From Roridomyces roridus (lineage: Eukaryota > Basidiomycota > Agaricomycetes > Agaricales > Mycenaceae): 64,000 nucleotides of DNA. The stretch covers positions 1 to 64,000 of the forward strand of contig JARKIF010000099.1 of assembly GCA_029378245.1 (NCBI GenBank), written 5' to 3'. Below are positions 52,191 to 64,000 of this stretch, one piece after another. The position numbers and the translations under genes were made by a program. Each line of letters begins with the position of its first letter. The stretch's first letter is position 1. The notes beneath the pieces are model-generated. The model ran no database searches. It was not told where the DNA came from and worked only from the letters and a program-made list of their open reading frames with translations.

Positions 52191-55100
52191 TTACGACGCG
52201 TACTGTTGCAAAAGTTCCGACAACCTCTTATCCCCCATAATCCCCGAATGCCCCACGCCATCCAAGAAATGGTGGTTAACAGGTTTGAAACACCGACTGG
52301 CACCTAAATCCCCCCACTCCCCACGCAACTCCTCCGGTATACTGGCCACAATCCCAAATTCCGCTGTGAATGCGCTGAGGGGTGCCTTGACGGAGGACAA
52401 CCAGCGATTGACCGCATCCGCGTACTCGGCAAGTTCGGAGCCAGCGCTTGTGGGTGCTATGAAGGTTGCGAGAAAATCAAGCAACGAAGTCACCAGACGC
52501 TGTCGAATCACCATCCTCTTCAGTTCGAACTCATTTTCATGTGGTTGCCCCGTGGCAGATGCAGCCGCAATCGCCTTGAGCTCCTTGTACCGATCGCTCT
52601 CCGGCCCATAGAGTGGATCATGCGCGACGAGCTCAACCGAGAGGTTTGGCACATCCGCAGCCCACGTCCGGCGCTTCTCTTCGTCCCGCAACGCCTCATA
52701 CGTAGACTCGAGGGTCCAGTACAAGGGGAATTGGTCGATGAATGATAGCTGTGTGACCTCCTCGCCGCTCTCTTCCAATGCCTTTGCCACGGCGACGACA
52801 AGCACGGAGGATCCCGAGTAGCTGGCCAAGCGATACGGCCCATGTGGTCGTTTTTCGCGGATTTTTTTCCGTCAGGAAGGCGGCGAAGGTTGCAAAAGGA
52901 GCAATGGGCGTCGAGTCGTGAATTTGGATGCCCCACATGGTTCCACGGAAATGTGCGCGGAGCGTTCGGAGTGAATCGAGAGTGCCACGGATGCCGGGGA
53001 ATAGGATGAGTGGGACTCCATCACCCTCAGTGCGGAGCTCGACGACTGTGTCGGAGGTCATGGGGGCGATGTACTCCGCCACTGGGTTTATTTGAAGTTC
53101 GGTTTGGGATAGAGTCCCAGCAACCAAGCTTTCGAGGAAGATGGATAGTTCTTCGATAGTCAGACGAGAATAAACGAGATGTTGGGGTATTGCCTTGGCC
53201 TCCTTTCCGAGCTTGCACGAACGGAGACCCTTGGTGATGTGTAATCGAAAGATAGTCGCCGTGAGGCTGAAGAAGGAATCAATCATCCGTAGTGTGAAGG
53301 AAGCAAAAGTGTACAGACCTGTCGAATCCCTGCTGACGAAGATCTGTGCGCGGCGAGAATGCCATGAAACTGCAAACACTGGCCGCCACCTCCAACAACC
53401 ACGGCCGAATATATTCAACCTTCCATACAGTCGGCGCCTCGATGATGTCCACAGCGTGTTCCTCGACCCGCTTGTATCTACAACCCATGGGTCTTCTCGA
53501 AACTTGCTGAGAACTTGGAAACTCACAAGGCATCGATTTCAGGGGCATACAACGTGAGAGCGGCCTTCCGCAGAACCGTCCCTTTGCCAGCCCGGGGAAG
53601 GGGCTTGTCCGCAGAGGCAAAAAGTATCATCTCTTTGAAGAGACGGCTGAAGCCCGGTGCGATGGCGTTGGCTTCTTCGATCGCTGCCTAGGATCCCTCG
53701 AGTTGACGTCCACATGAATGGAGGGATTCTTGGACGTACCAAATTTTATTCCTCAGTTCCGCAATCTGAGCCTCATTCTGGATGTCGATTTCCGATCCGG
53801 GAACCATCTCAAGGAGTACGCCCGTCTGTGGGCGCTCATGTCCGAACACCAGGGCGGCCTTGATGCTAGGATTCGCTTTCAGTAGGAGAAACAAATAGAA
53901 GATGGTACGCACAGCGGGCTGCTCATGATAAGATTCTCCATGGGAGCAGGGACCGTCTTCTCGCCGGAAGTATGAACGAGGTTGTCATCCAGTCGACCGA
54001 CACTGAATCGTGGGTTACTACTCATGTACCAGAGTAAGCGTTGAAGAACACGCACATTCGCCACAGATGTTTCTTCATCGGATGATTCACACAGAGGTCA
54101 GACGTCGCGTATCCCTTGACATCCGGGAGATTCAACACCAGGGGCAGATGCGTCTCCGTCGCCTAAAGAAATTCCATCAGCACCGTGGGTTTAAGCAAAC
54201 AACAGAGGGATAAACGCACAATAATCTGACATTCAAATGTCCGATCGCCCTGAGGCGCCCACCTCACATTCACTTTCTCCGAGACGCGGAACCACGCCCA
54301 ATCCTTAGCGTCCTCCTCGTACGGACACAGCGCGGCGATAACACCAACCTCGGTAATGCCATAGGCAGCGAGGAGGCGCAGTCCTGCGTCGACGTAGCCG
54401 TCTCCGACGCGTTTCGGGAGAGGACCGCCACCCCAAATCTACAAGTCTTCAGACTTAGCTTAGTTCGCATTGGTAGGACGCACGATAGAATGCAATGTCT
54501 TCACATATGCGAATGTATCGGGTGAGTTGTACCAGGTCACCATGAAGGCGGGGAGGGTACTGAGCGTCCGGCATTTCGTCCTCCGCGCATGCTCGAGGAC
54601 AGTATCCGGAGACAGACTCATGGGGAGGGTGTCAGGTGTTGTGGCCGTCGGCGGATACACAGCGGCCACCATCCCGCATAAAGGGCGGATCAGCTGGGCG
54701 ACGATGCCGAAGATATGGAATGGCGGCATTCCCATGACACCCATCGGTGTGGGGACGGAGGCTCGTACATCCATTGCCGACACTGTGTCGAGGTAAGAGA
54801 ACGAAAAGGGGTGTCGAGGAATGATGCGTACCGTTGACGACGTGGTTGAGCAACCGGTATGTCCAGCCATTAGCTTTGGGGAGACCCGTGCTGCCCGACG
54901 AATGGATGTACATCAAGACATCGTCAGCGCCCGGTTGAGTATCAAGCGCCGCATACGGGTGAAAAGCAGAATTCGGGGTTTCGGAGCCGAGATTGCGGTA
55001 TACTTGCCGGAGTGACGGCATTTCCTGGACAGTCACCATGAATCCTGGGTCGACATCTGCGACATGTTGCGCCAGTCGAGCCAAGATCGAGGCAAGAGTG

Positions 55101-55521
55101 ATGCGTGTCGCTATGATGTGGTGGCACGAAGCTGCACGTAGCAGCTGGTAAATCGCAAGGGGGGAATTCCTGTGCGAAATAGGAAACGGCTGTTCATTCA
55201 AGGCTTGAGAAAATGTCTATGGGAAAGAGGAAAGACAGTGCATACGACGAGACCCGTAGTCATTAGCCCAGCAGACACGGCATGATACAAGATGGTGTCG
55301 GACTCGGCGATGATGGCGACGACTTGTCCGTCCTGTCCTTCACGATTCGGACGAAGCAGATGAGCAGCTCGATGTGTAGCTCGACCGAATTCGAGCTGAG
55401 TGATAGTCACGATGTGGCCAGACCCAACGTCGGCATAGATGCAGAATGGATCGAGCGGACAATTCTCGACGTTCCGAGAGATGAGGCCAGGCAGCGTTTC
55501 AAGGGTCTGGGATGGAGGCAT
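52191..55521 (-). CDS. NRPS-like synthetase, A-T-TE, with a one-base frameshift in TE
   Basis: It would adenylate a carboxylic acid, hold it as thioester on the carrier domain, and release or condense it through the thioesterase. The start MPPSQTLETLPGL (ATG at 55521) is shared with the paralog at 63639. Exon 1 ends at 55246, followed by an intron at 55190-55245. A domain: YIHSSGSTGLPKA (A3), PPFHIFGI, WGGGPLPKR, AAYGITEVG, VGRLDDNLVHTSGEK and RAGKGTVLRK. The T-domain GFDSL site is rebuilt across an intron at 53267-53318. TE: LILFPGIRG, LASYSGSS (serine site) and a late HSG. About ten short introns are needed, and GT...AG ends exist at each break that I checked. In TE a run of seven A (plus-strand T at 52862-52868) shifts the frame between LTEK and IREKRPHGPYRLASYSG. 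Six would keep it. This is either a real lesion or a sequencing error. Substrate unknown. Confidence 0.8.
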
Positions 55522-55740
55522 GTCGAAAGCATGGGTACGAGAGAAGCAGGTGAATCACAAGGCATAGTCATGCCGGCAGAACCTCCGCGTCGGTGCCCGT
55601 CTAGCTAGACTGTATTGAAGATTCTGATTGCACGGATGGCGCTCAAAAAAAGACCAGAGTGACACGCGCCAATATCGCGCGAATGAGAAGGCCCAGCTCC
55701 ACGGAATATCTCTCGTTGAGTAGAGATATTACGGATATAG
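55522..55740 (-). promoter_or_regulatory. Promoter region of the synthetase, duplicated at 63430-63638
   Basis: Read on the minus strand, it resembles the 200 bp before the second synthetase. Shared blocks include GATATTCCGTG / GAATATTCCGTG, TTTTTTTGAGC and CTAGACGGG. Others are GATTCACCTGCTT and ATGCCTCC at the start. Confidence 0.65.
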
Positions 55741-55796
55741 ATTCCGCAGAGACCCTGGGACGGGATGGGAGATGAGAGCAAGAGCCGAGCCAGAGC

Positions 55797-58018
55797 TATG
55801 GAAGGTCGGACACTCAAGCTGATGTGATGGACATCGCTTGACGGTTTCGGGAATTTCACCCGACATCAGACTTTTGACATCTAGCTTGTGACCTTGTACA
55901 AGGTCATTCAGCCCGCAAGCGCCCGCCAAATCTGCGCAAGCCCGCAAGCTCACAAGCCAGGTCCTGAAACTTGCAAGGTCCCTCGTTCGACTCCCATCGG
56001 ACCACACAGATTTATTTCCTTCGACCCTGGATCTGACTGGTACATGCTTCCATTGCCTCTCAGTGTATCTCCTCCATCACTAATACCTTTTTTCAGCCCC
56101 ACTTTCAACCATTTCCGGGATTTTAACCCTCGCTTTGACCTTGCGAGCTTGTGCCACAAGCTGCCAAGCCCAAAAAGGTCGCAAGATCTTTGTCAAAAGA
56201 CTGATGGACAGCCGCTTGCTTACCATGTGATTGCCGTCAATACGCCGGTTTTCCCGCAGGTTAGCCGATCGCTCCGCCGAAATCCCAGTAATACACGCGG
56301 AGCTGTCAAACGGCTGATCGGCAGGGATCGGCGTTGGATGATGGCGGACAACAACGTCGGCCGCCGAGTGTCACACCAATTTCCACTGGAATCCACTGGC
56401 TCATGATGGACTGTGGTGGGTTTTGGGTGGGCTGGTGGTGCGTGGGCTTTTATTTTTTCGAGATATTTCTACGGCCATCTTGAGTTCATGATGTTCAACT
56501 TGAACAGCTTTGAGTTGCAGTATGACATCGGCACGTTGAACCAACGTCGGCATCCACTGGATTCCACCGGATTCCAGTGAATCATTCTTTGTTCCTCAGC
56601 AATTTGTTGACTGTATCTAATTCCTACAACCAAAGAAATACTTCACTCAATGGAATCCCCTGGAAGCCGTCGGAAACCAGCAAGAAGGAACGGGTTACAT
56701 CACCTTGAACCCTTCATTCACGCAGATGGATCAGCCGGGGGTTGTGAATCATGAGAAGCAACGATGAACCGCATAAGTTCTCGAAACATTGAGCGAGTCT
56801 TTGCTACCTCCCACTGGAACCCAGTGGGGAGGCCGTCTCGTCAACTTGAGTGGGTGATCTGATGAATGCCAACGGCGATCACCAACATTCATCAGATTCG
56901 CTGGGAAACAATGACAACCAACGGCCGCCGGTGTCCATCGGTAGCCACCGGTGGCCGCCAGCGACTTTGCTAGCGGCGGGTATATTACTCCGAAATCCAT
57001 GCCCTGTTCAATGCCGAAAGATGAATCTCAAATTTTGCCAATCTCGCACCCGCGTTTCGAATTTTTTTTTCCGGCTGGGGGAGAATGATGGAGGGCTCGA
57101 CCGTCAGGCCTCACACTCCTCTTTCTTCCGTACAGATCGTACCACCACCATCGGCTTCCCTCTGCACCACACACCGGCTTTCTTGCCTCCAACTTCCATC
57201 CGCACGACTATGGGCAACTTTCGTTCTACAATATCCGACTTCCAACGAAATATAGTCTTTCATCGTCGATTAAGTGGCCTCGGTGTTTGACTGCTGCATC
57301 CTTCACGGCTCGTAGCCACTTTGAATTCGACTCTTCACATCCTGAACCCTGAAAATACATGTTTGCAGTCGTGCGTCGCAGTTCAGACACGTCAAATTGG
57401 TCTCTGTAACCGTCAAACAACTCACTGACGTTGCTCCTTCGGAGTCCTTCCTGGATGGCACCCAAACGGATGCAACTTGGCTCGCGTTCGCACGTGCCAA
57501 TTGGTTTTCCATGGCAGACCAGTAGTGCTGTGGAGCGTGCAGATGATGGTGAATTATGGATGTGCATCGCCCTTGGAATCTACGTCGATCAGACTAAGTA
57601 TCCATACACGATATATGCAGGTCTGGTCATGTACACCGGCTATAAAGGCAGACGCGATTCCTGTTGCTGCTGCGTTCAAGACTGAGCTCCCCGGACCCCG
57701 CGAACCCTCACGTTGACGCGACTCGTGATGTACCCAGCTCCCAATTGCGTCAGAGCGCCATTTGCCCAAGGACAATACGTGCGTGAAGCTGAAATTTATT
57801 CCCTCAACATCTGAGTCTTGAGTTCTCAACCCGGGTCAGAACCGCGTCAAAAAGAAAGTTCCCGCCGATTATACTATAGCTTGAAAATGCATCGGCACAA
57901 TCGGCTGAGTGAGCCGAAGCTGATGTGAATCAACCTGTAAGCGAGCGGCTGTCGGGTCAAATTGCCAAAACAGTTAAGCGACGTCCATCACATCAGCTTG
58001 AGTGTTAGACCTTCCATA
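55797..58018. mobile_element. TIR element of about 2.2 kb upstream of the synthetase
   Basis: The ends are TATGGAAGGTC and GACCTTCCATA. Inverted similarity extends about 70 bp (CACTCAAGCTGATGTGATGG at the left, its inverse at 57985-58005). CAGAGC lies on both sides (55791-55796 and 58019-58024). No transposase frame is recognised. Inside are CCACTGGAATCCA-type repeats (56385-56680) and a tRNA-like scrap near 55975-56010 (GTTCGACTCCCATCGGACCA). A 6-bp duplication does not identify a superfamily. Confidence 0.65.
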
Positions 58019-59588
58019 CAGAGCCGATGACAGTGTTGTCCATATGTGTCCCGATGACTCATCCATCATGATCAACCTGCCGGACCACATGTGACAGGCA
58101 GTCACAGCCCTTCCCCTCAAGAATGAATGCGGTCTCAGGACTGTGGTCCTCCTCCCAATGCCCAGAACAGAAAGGCTGATGAGGACCGGTGTTTATCCCA
58201 CATAAGGTCAGATCCGAAAATCGACCCTCTCCAACTTTTTGTCCGGACTCGGCGTCGCGCGGACGCCAATTTTTTTGTCCGGTGACATGGTCGTTGACGA
58301 ATAATAAATTTGTCTATGTCTGACTCTGTCATGATGACTCATTCATCAATCAACCATTGATCAACCATTCCACAACCTTGCTACAACCTGGGCTTGAGGC
58401 GATTGCGCCGCATGGTAGCCGTGTGGCAGGTCTGACTAACAGGCAGTACGCCTAATATTTGTTTTGGGATCCTGTGATAGCCAGCTCTACTGGTACCTGA
58501 GCATTCCATTCTGGAGACTGGCATTCTCGGGAGTCGGAGTCGGGACTCGGGAGGCATCGGGAGCCGGGGGCCCATGTGGGTCGTGTCGGAATGATTCGAA
58601 CTTGGCCAAGTAAATAGACCGGCGTACTGATTTACTTCCGGTGTTCAATGCAGCTTAGAGGTACAAGAGGTTGGTTGTCAGTTAGTCCGAATCTACAACG
58701 AGGGAAGTACTTCGAAAGATGACATTCAAGAAGGTCTGTCATGCCGTTGCACACGCACGGCGTGACGCACCTCGCAGGGAGGATCCTTACCACGTACGAT
58801 TGAAACTTCAGCTGCGTCCGATGACTTCGAAATCGATTTTCCCGGGGGGGACACTGAGGAGTTGGATGATGACAAGTTCCACAGAAGCCAATTCGCTGAC
58901 CCGGCGTTGCTATATGATCACGGTCTGTGGATGTCTCATGACCCACGGGCCACCACCGCTGAATTACATATGGGCTCACATTTCAATAGATTCAATCTCC
59001 GCGTCGAGGCAGCTCAATGTCCTCGACGGTGTCAGCCGGCCGGTGAAGATGGAAGATGTCTCAGATTTCAGCCAGGTAACGTTTCGGTGTTAGACCTTTA
59101 TTTCGACATGGCGGGAAACAAGCCGCAGAACTTTGATGTAAGTATATTTCGGCGTATCAGAGCCAGGTGTGATCCGAGTCTCCATAGGTATGATCCGACC
59201 CACAAGCCGGATTCGAGTCATTGAAACGAATACAGCTTGTATGCTACACCCGGCCATTGTAATTGAAATAGGCATCCCGAAGACGACTGCCGAACTTCTG
59301 TATTCTGTTATTCCTGGCTCTGGTAAGCCTTCAACTAAAAAAAGAATCGCTTACAATGTCAGATCTTCGTTTCATAATGAAAAGAAAAAAAACCGCTGTC
59401 GGGCTCGGGCGACTCAGACCCCGGTACGTATCTCCCCCGGCTGGTGCATGTAAAGTTCTATCTACCGCGGGCGGATAATATCCACACCCAGCGGCGTGCT
59501 GAACATCGGGATCGTTCCATGGGGAAGGAATCCACTCGCAAAGCCATTTTATAACGGTTGGGATGAAGAACCGGAAAACCAAGTGACA
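58019..59588 (+). other. Intergenic with unrecognised exon-like frames (58719-59224)
   Basis: Frames around 58800-59100 contain a plausible acidic stretch followed by DDDKFHRSQFADPALLYDHG, and some GT...AG pairs. I could not assign a family or build a full gene. The rest is featureless. The last 100 bp include the leader of the GMC gene. Confidence 0.25.
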
Positions 59589-61916
<2,328 letters not shown>

Positions 61917-62075
61917 GTATATAAGAGTCTCATATATTTACCTGTAGAATCTACTAGTAGTGCTAGTGATGTGTAATCAACGGTTTTGTCTTGGGACTTT
62001 CAATCGAGTCCTTCAGCTTTAATCCGATGCAGATTGATACAATTTCGCTCGGCTCTCATACAACAAGTCTATACT

Positions 62076-62941
62076 CTACCACGGAATCTCATCCAAGTCA
62101 ATATCCCAAGGCTTACCCGTAGACGAGCGCTTCCAGGGGAAGAACCTGCCACTGCTCTTCTCCTTCGTCGCCCCATCAATCCTCGACAGAAGCCCCTGGA
62201 CTGAATCGTCCACAGTGATCGGCGCCTTCTCCATTCCCACCGCAGTGGCTCCATGATTTCCCATATCCGTAGCCACGAACCCGGGGTGAATCGCCAGCGA
62301 AATGAGCTTGGGGTTCTCGGCGTCGAGGGCCTTGACGATAAAGTTGGCAGCGGCCTTGGACGAACCGTACGCGCCGGCACCCACGTTGCGAAAGTTCGAG
62401 ATGGAGCCCGCGGCGGAGGAAATGAGTGCGAAGATGGGTGCGCCGGTGGGCGAGGCGAGGAGGAGCTCTTGGGCGGCTTGGAAGAGGACGATGACGCCGA
62501 GGGTGTTGACTTCCCAGTGTTCTTTGAATTGGGACACTGGGGTTGAGCCGATTGGGCCGTAGTGGTTGGCGATGCCTGATTTGCCCCTGGTGAGCTTCCG
62601 ACGCAGCAAATGAGCAGAGAACATACCTGCGTTGGCGATCACGACGTCCAGTTGACCCGCAGTCTTCTGGATCTCAGCGACGGCAGCGTCGTTGCTCTCC
62701 TTGTCCGCTGAAACCAACTTGACGGGGTGCACGTTGGGATGGGTCGCAACGAGGTCTTTGAGCGACTGCGCAGTGGGATCGCGAGTGCCAGCAAAGACGA
62801 TGGTGTTCGGACGTGCTGCGATCGTCTTGGCGAGGACGTACCCGATGCCACGGTTGGCTCCGGTGACTACAGAGGACGTCAATTCGTTGATCAAATTGAG
62901 AAGCAGGGAACACTACTGAGATAGACGGTTTTGGTGGACAT
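62076..62941 (-). CDS. Short-chain dehydrogenase/reductase
   Basis: An NAD(P)H-dependent oxidoreductase of the SDR superfamily, related to the small 'sniffer'-like fungal SDRs. Exons: 62941-62917, 62866-62627 and 62575-62076. They join to about 254 residues. The start at 62941 gives MSTKTVYLI-TGANRGIGYVLA, with the TGxxxGIG cofactor motif rebuilt over intron 1 (62867-62916). The ATG at 62894 lies inside that intron. NAG at the second splice site (intron 62576-62626), then EVNTLGVIVLFQA. The catalytic set is ISSAAGSIS ... YGSSKAA (Ser, Tyr, Lys). HPGFVATDMGNHG follows. Length and motif order are normal. It is convergent with the GMC gene, with about 160 bp between their stops. Confidence 0.9.
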
Positions 62942-63429
62942 GAAGGACTCGGGAGGAAGGATGGATTGGATGAAACGCATACATGCGACCCTTTTAACCG
63001 GCCTCAATTACCAAGGAGCGGCTAATTAGTAAACACGGTCCGTTACACGGACCGGGCAATGATGGCGGACGAGCGATCGGGAATTATGTAAAAGCTGCTA
63101 AATCCCACGACGAGGGAAGGGAGAAGGGTTCCTGGCGGAAAACAAGATGGGGATTCGGAGAGTCTAGACCGGCGGGAGCCTCGACCCGGCCCTCGAACTG
63201 GCGGCCTGAGCCTTGCTTTCAATGCTCTGGGATGGTTGGTACACTGGCGTCGTCTCCGTCGCGGGTGCAGTCCGGATTCGTGTTGAGGGGAGGGCTGAGA
63301 GTGGTCCGGAGCAAAGAGCAGATTGATGGATGTGTCATCGTGACAAACATGGACAAATCTGTCAACGGCTGCTCTCATCTCTCATCTCGTCCAAAAGCCT
63401 CTGCGGATTTATCCGTCATATTTCTCCTC
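62942..63429. other. Intergenic between SDR and second synthetase promoter
   Basis: The upstream regions of two divergently transcribed genes. CGGTCCGTTACACGGACCG (63037-63055) is a short palindrome 96 bp upstream of the SDR start and might be a regulator site. Confidence 0.35.
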
Positions 63430-63638
63430 AGCGACGAATATTCCGTGTAGGTGGGCCTCCTAATTCGGGCAATATTAGCGCATCCCACACCGTCTAAGTA
63501 TTTCAGTGGAGCGGTCCTGATCTTTTTTTGAGCACCACATGCAAGAATAGTACACTAGACGGGTATCCGACGCGGCGATTCTGCCGGTATGGCCATGCCT
63601 CGTGATTCACCTGCTTTTCCTGGTACCCGACTCTCGAC

Positions 63639-64000
63639 ATGCCTCCATCCCAGACCCTCGAAACGCTGCCTGGCCTCATCTCTCGGAACCTAGAGAATTG
63701 TCCGCTCGATCCATTCTGCATCTATGCCGAGTCTGGCCACCTCGTGACTATCACTCAGCTCGAATTCGGTCGAGCTACGCATCGAGCTGCTCATCTGCTT
63801 CGTCCGAATCGTCAAGGCCAGGACTGGAAAGTTGTCGCCATCATCGCCGAGTCCGACACCATCTTGTATCATGCCGTGCTTGCCGGGCTTCTGACTGCTG
63901 GTCTCACCGTATGCACTGTCCTCCTTACTATCGACATTCGCTCATATTGTGAATGAACAGCCGTTTCCCATTTCGCAGAGGAATTCTCCCCCCGCGATCT
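63639..64000 (+). CDS. Second NRPS-like synthetase, 5' end only
   Basis: The first exon (63639-63908) encodes MPPSQTLETLPGLISRNLEN and onward, about nine in ten residues the same as the first exon of the minus-strand synthetase at 55521. It lacks two residues (ADVGSGHIV versus AESGHLV). The intron 63909-63960 has the same position and phase. The second exon opens PFPISQRNSPPAI and runs off the window. The upstream 200 bp are also related. It would be an A-domain protein; whether T and TE domains follow cannot be seen here. Confidence 0.85.

Noticed and set aside
55970..56012. tRNA-like GTTCGACTCCCATCGGACCA
   Set aside because: The T-stem does not pair and no matching 5' half is present, so I do not call a tRNA gene.

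Overview
The window reads as nuclear DNA of a filamentous basidiomycete, most likely an Agaricomycete. Genes are split by many introns of about 45-55 bp with GT...AG ends. The families seen (DUF6535 membrane protein, F-box proteins with an N-terminal coiled coil, fungal APH-type kinase, MYND protein, A-T-TE NRPS-like synthetase, aryl-alcohol-oxidase-like GMC enzyme) are typical of that class. About half of the window is transposons, often nested, and many have complete target-site duplications (TSDs) that can be read directly.

Layout: 1-2.0 kb holds decayed fragments (a membrane-protein tail and an F-box pseudogene). 2.3-4.7 kb is a MYND zinc-finger gene broken by a Tc1/mariner-like MITE. 6.2-7.6 kb is a CACTA-like element. 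8.7-10.6 kb is a flavin monooxygenase, 11.5-13.1 kb a complete branched-chain aminotransferase, 13.4-14.8 kb a decayed APH kinase, and 14.9-16.7 kb a GC-rich TIR element with a 9-bp TSD. 17.1-35.9 kb is one DUF6535 gene split by a 15.7-kb hAT element. The hAT carries its own multi-exon transposase and encloses a 9.2-kb inverted-repeat interval. That interval holds a LINE that is itself split by a young Copia element, plus a solo LTR. 36-40.7 kb holds further TIR elements and no convincing gene. 40.7-49.25 kb is an array of about nine degenerate repeat units with a tRNA-like box. Four independent insertions have landed in it, one being a structurally intact Copia element with identical LTRs. 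49.25-50.1 kb is a two-finger GATA factor.

52-64 kb looks like a small specialised-metabolism locus. An A-T-TE synthetase (minus) and a paralogous second copy (plus, running off the window) are transcribed away from each other and share their promoter-proximal sequence. A secreted GMC oxidoreductase and a short-chain dehydrogenase lie between them, and a 2.2-kb TIR element sits just upstream of the first copy. The first synthetase has a one-base homopolymer frameshift in its thioesterase domain.

In three places (MYND gene, DUF6535 gene, LINE) removing the insert plus one TSD copy rejoins the host reading frame exactly. The insertions are therefore younger than the coding sequences they interrupt. 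All calls come from reading the sequence by eye, so intron positions and family names for weakly conserved parts are inferences.
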